In this document: piece after piece, positions 8,070-15,869 of the stretch
Layout: the number at the start of each line of letters is the position of its first letter
Numbering within the stretch: the first letter of the stretch is position 1
NCBI RefSeq assembly: GCF_001306915.1
Contig: NZ_LJTC01000005.1
Location: 186,001 to 250,000, forward strand
Direction: 5' to 3'
DNA length: 64,000 nt
Source of the DNA: Pseudoalteromonas lipolytica
GTDB lineage: Bacteria > Pseudomonadota > Gammaproteobacteria > Enterobacterales > Alteromonadaceae
Program-made: the position numbers and the translations under genes
Notes under the pieces: model-generated
Database searches by the model: none
Seen by the model: only the letters and a program-made list of their open reading frames with translations
What the model was told of the DNA's origin: nothing

Positions 8070-9203
8070 GTGACAACACCCGCTATCGATTATGAACACC
8101 TCGCACTGCAAATAAAGCAATGGGGTAAAGACCTTGGCTTTGCAGAAGTCGGGATCACTGATATTGACCTAACGAAACATGAAGCTCAACTGCAGCGCTG
8201 GTTAGATTTAGGCTATCACGGTGAGATGGAATACATGGCAGCCCATGGTATGAAGCGAGCGCGCCCCGCAGAGCTGGTACTTGGCACGCAACGAGTCATC
8301 TCAGTAAAAATGAACTACCTTCCGCCTGATGCAAGCTTTGCTAAGAACCTCAAGCAAACTGATAAAGCGTACATCAGTCGCTATGCATTAGGTCGTGACT
8401 ATCATAAATTAATTCGCAACCGCCTAAAAAAATTAGGCCAACAAATAGAGCAGCATATAGGCCAACTCGGCTTTCGTCCCTTTGTTGATTCAGCCCCAGT
8501 GCTTGAAAGACAACTAGCCGAAAAAGCAGGCTTAGGCTGGCGTGGTAAAAACAGTTTGCTAATCAATAAAGAAGCGGGCTCTTGGTTTTTCTTAGGTGAG
8601 CTGTTTGTTGATATCCCCCTGCCTATTGATGAAGAAAATAGCTTTGAGGGCTGTGGTAAATGCGTTGCCTGTATGACACTGTGTCCAACTGGTGCGATTG
8701 TCGAGCCTTATGTAGTTGATGCCCGCAAATGTATCTCTTACCTTACCATTGAATTGCAAGGCGCTATTCCTGAAGAGTATCGCCCACTGTTGGGTAATCG
8801 CGTTTATGGCTGTGATGACTGCCAATTAGTTTGCCCATGGAATCGTTATGGTCAGCTCACCGATGAAGCTGACTTTCATCCAAGAAAACAACTTAAAGAT
8901 CAAGACTTACTGACCTTATTTGCTTGGGATGAGGCAACCTTTCTAAAAAATACTGAAGGCAGCCCTATACGCCGCATTGGTCACGAGCGCTGGTTAAGGA
9001 ACCTCGCTGTCGGATTAGGTAACGCTGATTACAACGAGCAAATAATCGAGGCTTTAGAGCAAAGGTTAACAACCGCTACAGCTTTGGTCGCTGAGCATAT
9101 TGAATGGGCGCTTGATCAGCAAAAAAATAAGCGCCAGTTAAAGCTTCGTAAAACGGCGCGCTTAATTCGCATTGTTGAAAAAGGACTGCCCAGAGATGCT
9201 TGA
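8070..9203 (+). CDS. queG: tRNA epoxyqueuosine(34) reductase
   Basis: QueG carries out the last step of queuosine synthesis, reducing epoxyqueuosine to queuosine in the anticodon wobble position of tRNAs for Tyr, His, Asn and Asp. It uses cobalamin and two [4Fe-4S] clusters. The protein (about 377 residues) shows the ferredoxin-like cluster CGKCVACMTLCPTGAI (about residue 195), DARKCISYLTIEL, and the second cluster GCDDCQLVCPWN (about 248). A C-terminal HEAT-like region with HERWLRNLAVGLGN follows. No ATG is suitable at the 5' end. The earlier in-frame TTGs (8049, 8064) lie in or against the upstream terminator, so I chose GTG 8070. TTG 8064 is the alternative. The gene stands alone here, without the nnr/tsaE neighbours often seen in gammaproteobacteria. 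Confidence 0.93.
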   Translation: MTTPAIDYEHLALQIKQWGKDLGFAEVGITDIDLTKHEAQLQRWLDLGYHGEMEYMAAHGMKRARPAELVLGTQRVISVKMNYLPPDASFAKNLKQTDKAYISRYALGRDYHKLIRNRLKKLGQQIEQHIGQLGFRPFVDSAPVLERQLAEKAGLGWRGKNSLLINKEAGSWFFLGELFVDIPLPIDEENSFEGCGKCVACMTLCPTGAIVEPYVVDARKCISYLTIELQGAIPEEYRPLLGNRVYGCDDCQLVCPWNRYGQLTDEADFHPRKQLKDQDLLTLFAWDEATFLKNTEGSPIRRIGHERWLRNLAVGLGNADYNEQIIEALEQRLTTATALVAEHIEWALDQQKNKRQLKLRKTARLIRIVEKGLPRDA

Positions 9204-9219
9204 TAGCTTAAGTTGTAAC

Positions 9220-10347
9220 TTACTGCTTTAATAATTGCGATAAATCATTTTCAATCTCTTTAAAGGCCGCTTTTACTCCCTGAACTGACTCTTCACGTGC
9301 AACAGAGTTTTGAATGGTTTCGTCGACCTTTTGATAGATAAAAACCTCTTGGTCCTCATCTAAGCCCATGGTTGGTATACGTCGTTCTAAGTCTTCTTGA
9401 AGCTGCTTAAATACAGCCTCGTTATTTACACGATTTTCATTTAGAAGTTCGATGAGTCCCGAAAACTTGCTGTGAACTTTACCTACAGCATCATTAAGTT
9501 GTTGCTGTTGTCTGAGCAATTCTTTTTTTGTGATGATCGCTTTAAGCTGCTGTTCTGTAACACTGACTAAAAAGCAAATATGATCCCGAATTCGGCCATG
9601 CTTATCAGGGTCTTGATCTGGCATATTTAAGATTAGTAAGCTGATCATGTCGTAATTGACTAAAATTCGATTCGAAAATTCATGGAGTCGGCCTTTATTT
9701 TTGAGCATTTCAAATAACTCAATAACGATTGGCGAACACATGCCCGAAATTGAAAAGTGCTCAATGCCAGACTCTAAGCGAAACTCAACATTGCTTTGTA
9801 AATCAAATGAGCTTAGACAGTTAAGCAGAGCCTTACCCAGCTCTTGCTCATCTTCAATAGCACCTATATGCTCGATATAGTTGACTATTTGCCCCATTTC
9901 ACTGCTGTTCGCCATGGCATTAAATGCTGTTGAAGTCGCATCTTCAACTTGTTGCTCTAGCGATTCTTTTTCTATCAATACTTGATGTAAGTGCTGCAGT
10001 TTAAGCTTTAATTCTTCATGCCCGAATGGTTTAACTATATAGTCCTCAGCTCCGACTGAATAGCCTTCCATACGCTCTTCAACCGTTCCTCTTGCTGAAA
10101 CAAACATAACGATGATTTTCTCGGTATTTGGATTCTCTTTTAGTTTTCGACAAACATCATAACCACTCATTTGTGGCATACTCACATCAAGCAGAATAAC
10201 CTGAGGATCAAACTCTTCAACTACTGCCAAACACTCTGGACCGCTACTGACCATTTTCAGTTCAAAGTCGAGCTCTTCAAGAATCTCTTCAATTATTTCT
10301 AAGTTAAATGGTTCATCATCGACGGCTAAAATTCTCTTTAAGGCCAT
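9220..10347 (-). CDS. Response regulator with uncharacterised C-terminal domain
   Basis: A 375-residue protein. A clean receiver domain occupies about residues 1-120 (acidic pair VDDEP, phosphoacceptor Asp54 in ILLDVSMPQMSGYD, and Lys in DYIVKPFG). It is followed by a coiled-coil linker (IEKESLEQQVEDATSTAFNA), a globular region of about 120 residues that I do not recognise, and a long C-terminal coiled coil (about 265-375). There is no DNA-binding, GGDEF, EAL or HD-GYP motif, so the output is unknown and may be protein-protein. I chose the ATG at 10347 because GGAAG lies 8 bases before it. The gene begins 19 bp after the stop of the hybrid kinase gene and surely shares its transcript, making the kinase the likely partner. 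Confidence 0.85.
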   Translation of the reverse strand: MALKRILAVDDEPFNLEIIEEILEELDFELKMVSSGPECLAVVEEFDPQVILLDVSMPQMSGYDVCRKLKENPNTEKIIVMFVSARGTVEERMEGYSVGAEDYIVKPFGHEELKLKLQHLHQVLIEKESLEQQVEDATSTAFNAMANSSEMGQIVNYIEHIGAIEDEQELGKALLNCLSSFDLQSNVEFRLESGIEHFSISGMCSPIVIELFEMLKNKGRLHEFSNRILVNYDMISLLILNMPDQDPDKHGRIRDHICFLVSVTEQQLKAIITKKELLRQQQQLNDAVGKVHSKFSGLIELLNENRVNNEAVFKQLQEDLERRIPTMGLDEDQEVFIYQKVDETIQNSVAREESVQGVKAAFKEIENDLSQLLKQ

Positions 10348-10366
10348 GTCTAACACTTCCGTTTTA

Positions 10367-12358
10367 TTAATTTAACTTTACAGATCTATCTTCATTCGCT
10401 AAGTGTTGAGGTAGATCTATCCTCAATGGAAGCTTTACTAAAATAGTTGCACCTCCATATTCATTATTTCTTGCCGTAATCGTTCCTTGATGTAAGGCTA
10501 CAAATTCACGACAAATAGCTAAACCAAGTCCTGTACCTCCAGCACCACTATTGGTTTTACTACTTTGCTCAAACTTCGCAAAAATTTTCTCAAGTTCAGA
10601 CTCGGGAATTCCTATGCCACGATCTATTACTGATATTTCAGCCATTTCATTATTCATAGTTAGCTGAATATCTATCTCACTGGCAGGTTCACTAAATTTA
10701 AGTGCATTACCAAGCAAGTTGCGCATTATTTGGTTTATCTGCTCTTCGTCACAATCGAGCAAAATACTTTTCTCAAAGCCAATTAAACGAATAGCAATAT
10801 TTCTCTCAAGAGCAGTCCCTGAGACATCATCAATACTGGTTTTTATAATACTGCTAAGGTTATGCTTTTGTGGATTAAAGGGAAATTTACCAACATCCAG
10901 TTTTGAAAGATCAAGCAAGTTATTAAGCAGTGACAATAAGCGCTCACCACTTTGTTCTATACGCGATAAATACTTATTTAACTTGTCTTTACTCAGATCA
11001 TTGTTGGCAACTTTATCAAGTCCAAAACGAGCAAAACTTAAGATTGAATGCATTGGCGTTCTGAGTTCATGAGACATATTCGCTAAAAATTCAGACTTAC
11101 TTAAGTTTGCAGCTTCAGCCACATCTTTTGCGTGCTCTAGTTGAGCTGTTCGCGCTTTTACCTCTTCTTCAAGCAAATCTTTTGCTTCAAGTAGCAAATC
11201 TTCCTTTTCTTTTAAGTGTGTAACGTTTTTAAAGATCCCCGCTAACGCAATCTCGCCGTGATGATCTATTTCATTAAACGATCCCACTAATGGAATATCA
11301 TTGCCATCTTTTTTAAGCATTCTTAGATCACAGCTAAATTGGCGGTTTTTACTTAGCGTCGTAATTTTTTCTTTAATACGTGTTATTGAAGGCGCATCAA
11401 AAAAATCAAATACCGAACAGCTTTCAAATTCATGGTGCTGTTTATCAAATAATTGTTCACAGGCATCGTTAGTTTCGATTACCTTTCCGCATCGTTCAAA
11501 TAAAATAATAGCGTCGGGAGTATGCTTAAAAATAACTCTTAATAAACTGTCCTTTTCTATAAGCGCATCAACGGTACTCTGAAGTCTTTCAACAAGTTCT
11601 GAATTATGACGTTTGAGAAGCTCTGTTTGCCATAGTTTATGAACTGATTGCAATAAACCATTATCATCAATCGGTTTGATCAAAACATCTTCAACACCCT
11701 GACGAATGGCAGCAACCATGGAAACTTGATCAGGCTTTGAGGTATACAATAAACAACGACTTTCAGGCTGCAACGACTTCAGCTTTATAAACAATTCAAG
11801 CCCTGTTCCATCTTCAAAAGTAAAATCACTAATCAATAAATCAATTGCATGCTCATGAATTAACTCCATTGCAAAGCTCATGTTATCAGCAGTGATGGTT
11901 TTGATATGCGCGCCCTTTAAGTTTTGCGCTATTTTTTGTAACCGGTCGGGACAATGATCAACGAGCAATACAGTAGGAAGTTTGAGAATATTGTCGCTGT
12001 CTAATTCTAATACTCCCTCTAGAAGCGTGCTTATCTCTTTATTTGCGAAAAAAGGGTATATAACAACGGCATTAGGTAAGAGACGGTTAATTTCACTAAA
12101 ATGTTCAAGTAAGTCACTGCGTTGTGCTTTCGGTGCGAGTAATAAGAAATGCTCTTGAGAAAAGTCATTCATTAGTTCTTCAATGATACTCGTTGGCACC
12201 CCATGTGAAGCAGCAACGAGATCATATTGCTGTTTTAGAACGGTATCATCTATCATTGAAAAGTGTAATAGCTCAACTTCGCAACCGATAAGCTCGAGTA
12301 GAACTTTTACACGCATCGCAAGTACACTATTACTATCAACTATTAATATTTTTCGCAC
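10367..12358 (-). CDS. Sensor histidine kinase with two N-terminal receiver domains and a PAS domain
   Basis: A 663-residue soluble kinase without transmembrane helices. Order: receiver 1 (about 1-115), receiver 2 (about 125-245), coiled coil, PAS (about 265-380), coiled coil, HisKA (His near 429 in SEFLANMSHELRTPM), and HATPase_c with N box NQIMRNLLGNALKFSEPA, G1 box DRGIGIPES and G2 box GGTGLGLAI. Receiver 1 looks degenerate: where the phosphoacceptor Asp should follow DLVAA there is a Ser. Receiver 2 keeps Asp in LLISDFTFEDGTG and Lys in LIKPIDD. The architecture suggests a phosphorelay hub that receives signals through receiver 2 and passes phosphate to the response regulator encoded next. 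The input ligand is unknown. It is the first gene of the pair, with a 101-bp upstream gap holding its promoter. Confidence 0.88.
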   Translation of the reverse strand: MRKILIVDSNSVLAMRVKVLLELIGCEVELLHFSMIDDTVLKQQYDLVAASHGVPTSIIEELMNDFSQEHFLLLAPKAQRSDLLEHFSEINRLLPNAVVIYPFFANKEISTLLEGVLELDSDNILKLPTVLLVDHCPDRLQKIAQNLKGAHIKTITADNMSFAMELIHEHAIDLLISDFTFEDGTGLELFIKLKSLQPESRCLLYTSKPDQVSMVAAIRQGVEDVLIKPIDDNGLLQSVHKLWQTELLKRHNSELVERLQSTVDALIEKDSLLRVIFKHTPDAIILFERCGKVIETNDACEQLFDKQHHEFESCSVFDFFDAPSITRIKEKITTLSKNRQFSCDLRMLKKDGNDIPLVGSFNEIDHHGEIALAGIFKNVTHLKEKEDLLLEAKDLLEEEVKARTAQLEHAKDVAEAANLSKSEFLANMSHELRTPMHSILSFARFGLDKVANNDLSKDKLNKYLSRIEQSGERLLSLLNNLLDLSKLDVGKFPFNPQKHNLSSIIKTSIDDVSGTALERNIAIRLIGFEKSILLDCDEEQINQIMRNLLGNALKFSEPASEIDIQLTMNNEMAEISVIDRGIGIPESELEKIFAKFEQSSKTNSGAGGTGLGLAICREFVALHQGTITARNNEYGGATILVKLPLRIDLPQHLANEDRSVKLN

Positions 12359-12459
12359 CGTAAATAAGACTCACTATAAAAACTGACCTTTTTAGCGTAG
12401 TCTAAAAATCTTTTACCGCATAATTTACACCGTATTTTTTTACTAGTTTTTTGAGAAGG

Positions 12460-12951
12460 TTAAGGTTGCAAGTGCTTACCCAAAATTGTCAAGCCATAAG
12501 CTTTATCATCCATAATTGCAATTTCTGGAAGCTCTCCCCAAACCTTGTAGTCAAAGCGATTAAACAGTTTTATGCTCGGTAGGTTATGGCTGAATATAAA
12601 AGCTAATAACACCTTGATATCAAGTGTTTTTGCATGCTGTTCTGAAAATATAAGCAGTTGCTTTCCTAGCCCTTGCCCTTGAGCCTGCTGGGTGATGTAA
12701 ATACTAATCTCAACCGTGCCATCGTAAGCTGGGCGGCCATAGAAAGACTTATAACTTAACCAAGCAATTACTTTACCTTGTTGCTCAAAAACAAAGATAG
12801 GTCTTTTTTCTGTATGGCTATCAAACCAAGCTTGTTTGTCTGCCACCGACACCTCTTCGGTATCTGCGGTAACCATACGCCCAGGGATGGTCTCGTTATA
12901 AATCGCGACTATATCAGTTAAATCGTTTTGTGTTGCTTTGCGAATCGTCAT
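12460..12951 (-). CDS. GNAT-family N-acetyltransferase (phosphinothricin acetyltransferase-like)
   Basis: A 163-residue GNAT acetyltransferase. The start TIRKATQNDLTDIVAIYNET and the mid-region TVEISIYITQQAQGQGLGKQ, with the acetyl-CoA pyrophosphate loop QGQGLG, are typical of the PAT/YwnH group, which acetylates phosphinothricin, methionine sulfoximine or similar small amines. IKLFNRFDYKVWGELPEIA is the family C-terminal strand. The true substrate cannot be deduced. The gene stands alone. It diverges from the glutathione peroxidase gene with a 75-bp gap that must hold both promoters. Confidence 0.85.
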   Translation of the reverse strand: MTIRKATQNDLTDIVAIYNETIPGRMVTADTEEVSVADKQAWFDSHTEKRPIFVFEQQGKVIAWLSYKSFYGRPAYDGTVEISIYITQQAQGQGLGKQLLIFSEQHAKTLDIKVLLAFIFSHNLPSIKLFNRFDYKVWGELPEIAIMDDKAYGLTILGKHLQP

Positions 12952-13026
12952 AAATAGCTGAAATTAAATGATCACTTTGCTGCATATTAGCGTATATTCA
13001 TCACAAATAACTAGCGGGAAATAACT

Positions 13027-13602
13027 ATGTATAAATATGCTTTGTTACTTGCAGCAGGCCTAATAACAACGAACCTTGCAGCACAAACCACAGAGGCTAC
13101 GCCAACTGCTAAAGCAAGCAGCCAATGTGATGATTTTACCAATGTCACAATGAGAAAGTTGCGTTCAAAAGAGTCTATTAATTTTTGTGAATTCAAAGAT
13201 AAACCACTCTTAATAGTAAATACCGCTAGTAATTGTGGTTTTACCGGCCAGTTTGAAGGTTTAGAAGCCATTCATAAAGAATATAAAGACCAAGGCTTAG
13301 TTGTGCTAGGTTTTCCATCAGATGACTTTTTTCAAGAAGAAGACGATGAAAAAGACACGGCAAAAGTATGTTTCATCAATTATGGCGTAACCTTCAATAT
13401 GTTGGCTACCAGTTCCGTTCGTGGTAGCGATGCGAACCCAATATTCAAACACCTAAATGAAGCAACCAGCTCACCTAACTGGAACTTTTACAAATATTTA
13501 GTGTCTGCAGATCGTAAGACAGTGCAACGCTTTAATAGTAAAACTAAGCCACAATCGCAAACTTTACGCGATGCAATTGAAGCTGAGCTGACTGCAAAAT
13601 AA
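13027..13602 (+). CDS. Exported glutathione-peroxidase-family thiol peroxidase
   Basis: A 191-residue GPx-fold protein with an N-terminal signal peptide (YKYALLLAAGLITTNLAAQ), so it probably acts in the periplasm. The peroxidatic Cys lies in NTASNCGFTGQFEGLEAI. A second Cys occurs in KVCFINYGVTFNM, and the family Trp is in SPNWNFYKYLV. The usual FPCNQF loop, which brings the catalytic Gln, reads FPSDDF here, so the tetrad is altered. Bacterial members usually use thioredoxin-type or glutathione reductants against organic peroxides; the donor in this case is unknown. The following parvulin gene has its own RBS and lies 73 bp away. The fold is confident, the exact chemistry less so. Confidence 0.85.
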   Translation: MYKYALLLAAGLITTNLAAQTTEATPTAKASSQCDDFTNVTMRKLRSKESINFCEFKDKPLLIVNTASNCGFTGQFEGLEAIHKEYKDQGLVVLGFPSDDFFQEEDDEKDTAKVCFINYGVTFNMLATSSVRGSDANPIFKHLNEATSSPNWNFYKYLVSADRKTVQRFNSKTKPQSQTLRDAIEAELTAK

Positions 13603-13675
13603 ATTTAATTTTTCGTTCGGTAAATATTGAACTAAACTAGTGATTTAATACTAAAACACACATTAGGGAGATGTT

Positions 13676-13957
13676 ATGGCAGTAGCCAGTGCAAGACACA
13701 TTCTCGTAGACAGTGAAGCTCACTGTTTGGATTTAAAGCAGCAAATTGAGCAAGGAGCTGACTTTGCAGAGCTTGCTCGTGCTCATTCTAATTGCCCATC
13801 AGGTCAAGATGGTGGTGCATTAGGTGAGTTTGGCCCTGGCATGATGGTTCCAGAGTTCGACAAAGTCGTTTTCTCTGCACCAATAAACCAAGTACAAGGC
13901 CCAGTGCAGACCCAGTTTGGTTATCATCTTCTAGAAGTAACAAGCCGTACTGACTAA
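13676..13957 (+). CDS. ppiC: Parvulin-type peptidyl-prolyl cis-trans isomerase
   Basis: A 93-residue stand-alone parvulin that isomerises Xaa-Pro bonds in the cytoplasm. The length equals E. coli PpiC (Par10). Visible family residues are ASARHILVDSEAHC at the start (His of the active site), FAELARAHSNCPSGQDGG, LGEFGPGMMVPEFDKVVF, and the C-terminal TQFGYHLLEV with the second His. There is no signal peptide. The ATG has GGGAG eight bases upstream, and a strong terminator follows at 13974. Confidence 0.95.
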   Translation: MAVASARHILVDSEAHCLDLKQQIEQGADFAELARAHSNCPSGQDGGALGEFGPGMMVPEFDKVVFSAPINQVQGPVQTQFGYHLLEVTSRTD

Positions 13958-13973
13958 TTTACAAATCGATTTC

Positions 13974-14002
13974 AAAAAGCCGCTTCATAGCGGCTTTTTT
14001 TT
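13974..14002 (+). terminator. Rho-independent terminator after ppiC
   Basis: The stem AAAAGCCGCT / AGCGGCTTTT has a 4-base loop (TCAT) and an eight-base T run. It lies 17 bp after the ppiC stop and just before the GST gene. Confidence 0.92.
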
Positions 14003-14017
14003 GCGAAGGATCTCAAA

Positions 14018-14596
14018 ATGAAACTTTTAGGCTCGACCACCTCACCTTTTGTGCGCCGTATTCGGATTTGGGCTGCACTTAATAACCTAGCTATTGATTT
14101 TATTAATTTGGATATTTTCTCTGAGCAAGACAGACAAACCATGATAGCTCATAACCCTGCCAGAAAAATTCCTGTATTAATCGACCATGATTTTACCTTA
14201 TGTGATTCCAACTCCATTATTCGCTATCTGCTCGAAAAAGCAGATCAGCCATTACTTAGCTGGCAGCAAGAGAACTACTTAACCATTATCAATGCCTGCA
14301 ATGATTCATTAGTAGAAATTTTACTTTGTCAGCGTTCTGGGTTTGATACCAACAGCGACAAACTATTTTTTAATTTACAGAATGAACGAATTGTTGAAAC
14401 ATTAGCCTATTTAAATACTCATTTATCGGAGCCAGTATTTAAAAGCTGTGAATACCTCAACATCAGTTTATACTGCTTGCTAGATTGGATCCGCTTCCGC
14501 GAATTAACTGATTTTAGCCAACTAGAAAACTTAGTTGATTTTTATCATAAATTCGCCGATAAAGCGGCGGTACAACAAACAGATCCACGAATATAA
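14018..14596 (+). CDS. Glutathione S-transferase family protein
   Basis: A 192-residue protein with an N-terminal thioredoxin-like GST domain. It shows KLLGSTTSPFVRRIRIW (a Ser/Thr-Ser-Pro active-site region like the zeta/beta-type bacterial GSTs), the cis-Pro motif RKIPVLIDHD and the glutathione-binding LCDSNSIIRYL. The C-terminal helical domain is shorter than usual and weakly conserved. The substrate is unknown. Members of this group act in detoxification or as stringent-starvation-like regulators, but SspA hallmarks are not evident. It follows the ppiC terminator by 15 bp, and the DUF2750 gene begins 17 bp after its stop, so these two may be cotranscribed. Confidence 0.85.
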   Translation: MKLLGSTTSPFVRRIRIWAALNNLAIDFINLDIFSEQDRQTMIAHNPARKIPVLIDHDFTLCDSNSIIRYLLEKADQPLLSWQQENYLTIINACNDSLVEILLCQRSGFDTNSDKLFFNLQNERIVETLAYLNTHLSEPVFKSCEYLNISLYCLLDWIRFRELTDFSQLENLVDFYHKFADKAAVQQTDPRI

Positions 14597-14613
14597 AGAT
14601 AAGGGTTACGCAA

Positions 14614-14964
14614 ATGAGCGATATCGAAATTGAATCAGAATTAGTTAGCTTTGTAGAAAAAGTTCGTTTGAACGAATCTATGTGGGCACTGGGTGCCGAA
14701 GATGGTGGTTTTGTTGTCTGTGAATCAAACCAATTTAGCGACACTGATGTCTTATTACTTTGGGGTACTGAAGACGCTGCAAAAGCACAATGTAAAGATG
14801 AGTGGCAAGACTATACCCCTGTTGAAATTGGCCTAGACGAATTTCTTGATGAGTGGGTTGAAGACCTTAACGAAGATGATGCGCTTGTTGGTTTAAACTG
14901 GAACGATGATCAAGTATGCGTTGAAATCGAACCGGTTGGTTTAGCTAAAGCTCTTTGCGATTAA
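14614..14964 (+). CDS. DUF2750 domain protein
   Basis: A 116-residue acidic cytoplasmic protein. It matches the DUF2750 pattern: an N-terminal helix (SFVEKVRLNESMWAL) followed by a strand with DGGFVVCESN, then LLLWGTEDAAKAQCKDEW, a segment with PVEIGLDEFLDEWVEDL, and a terminal strand VGLNWNDDQVCVEIEP. No catalytic residues can be proposed. DUF2750 proteins are widespread in gammaproteobacteria and have no experimental role that I know of. It is probably cotranscribed with the upstream GST gene. A long imperfect hairpin begins 13 bp after its stop. Confidence 0.8.
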   Translation: MSDIEIESELVSFVEKVRLNESMWALGAEDGGFVVCESNQFSDTDVLLLWGTEDAAKAQCKDEWQDYTPVEIGLDEFLDEWVEDLNEDDALVGLNWNDDQVCVEIEPVGLAKALCD

Positions 14965-14976
14965 TAGCAATCCTTA

Positions 14977-15020
14977 AGCTTATAACGACACGGCCGTATT
15001 TATGGCAGTGTCGTTAAGCT
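14977..15020. repeat. Long imperfect inverted repeat over the start of the recombinase-like gene
   Basis: The left arm is AGCTTA, then a 2-base bulge, ACGACAC, a mismatch, and GCCGT. The loop is ATTT. The right arm is ATGGC, a mismatch, GTGTCGT and TAAGCT. Eighteen pairs result, one of them G-T. No T-run follows on either strand, so it is not a standard terminator. The right arm contains the ATG at 15002 proposed as the start of the next gene, so the structure could mask that start codon. Confidence 0.7.
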
Positions 15021-15757
15021 GGAAACTTGATACTTATCAGGTATACTCTTCGACACATCTTTATTATCAAGGTATCAGGTTGAAGTCCCATCTTGGTCGT
15101 AGGCCCTTTTCGGCCATGGAATTACATACCCTGTATAATGGTTACATTTATGGTGATCAGCGTTTAGCACGTGAACAAGCTAAGCATTGGCACTTTTGGC
15201 TGCCTTTATTTGCTTATTATACTGGTGCCTACAGCGATGAAATTGGCCATTTAACCCTAGATAACATCGTCACCCTTGATGGCATTCGCTGCTTTGATTT
15301 TCATACACATGGCAAGATAAAACCCCGCTATGTGCCTATCCATAATGCATTACTCGATGCTGGACTTGATCAATACTTAGACTTTTTAACAAGTCAAAAT
15401 CAACAACGACTAATGTTTGATTTACCTGCAAAATCAGGTCGCTATAGCGAAAAAGTACGCATTTGGTTTTCGGGTGAAGGTGAACGCGCTGGTTATTTGC
15501 AAAAGTGTGCTATTCCTACTGTTGATCAGCAAGGTATGAAAACCGCAATTAGTAGCTTACGGCTCAACTTTGAACAACAAGTGCGAATTCATGCACTGCA
15601 AGCCAACTGCAAAGACGCCTTTAACTACTTGCTTGGTTTTAAAGATTTCAACGAACAACGCTTTGCTGATATACAATTATTAAATACCGTGCTGCAAAAC
15701 ATACGACAAATAAACCCGCAACTGCATTGGCAGCGTTTCATTGACCGCCATAATTAA
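15002..15757 (+). CDS. Tyrosine-recombinase-fold protein lacking catalytic residues
   Basis: A 251-residue protein that aligns by eye with the catalytic domain of phage-type integrases but has lost nearly all active-site residues. The box-I region reads YTGAYSDEIGHLTLDNI, where an Arg normally stands at the second Tyr. HGKIKPRYVPIHNALL corresponds to the lysine hairpin and following strand. SSLRLNF replaces H-x-L-R-H. LLGFKDFNEQRF replaces the LLGH...Y segment, so the nucleophilic Tyr is missing. There is no N-terminal SAM-like DNA-binding domain. The start is uncertain: ATG 15002 lies in a hairpin, and ATG 15116 is an alternative. No attachment sites or mobile genes flank it, so it may be a domesticated chromosomal DNA-binding protein. 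Confidence 0.7.
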   Translation: MAVSLSWKLDTYQVYSSTHLYYQGIRLKSHLGRRPFSAMELHTLYNGYIYGDQRLAREQAKHWHFWLPLFAYYTGAYSDEIGHLTLDNIVTLDGIRCFDFHTHGKIKPRYVPIHNALLDAGLDQYLDFLTSQNQQRLMFDLPAKSGRYSEKVRIWFSGEGERAGYLQKCAIPTVDQQGMKTAISSLRLNFEQQVRIHALQANCKDAFNYLLGFKDFNEQRFADIQLLNTVLQNIRQINPQLHWQRFIDRHN

Positions 15758-15869
15758 CTGACAAACTTTGTTACTAACTATTTATTACTGTTCAAATTAA
15801 AACCTGATAGCATAGTTATTCGCCCCTCATAGCAGGTGCCTTTCTAACAACAAAAAATCAGGGATACTT

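Noticed and set aside
15002..15757. Genomic island or prophage marked by an integrase
   Set aside because: The integrase-like protein lacks catalytic residues, there is no tRNA or attachment repeat, and the neighbours are ordinary chromosomal genes.
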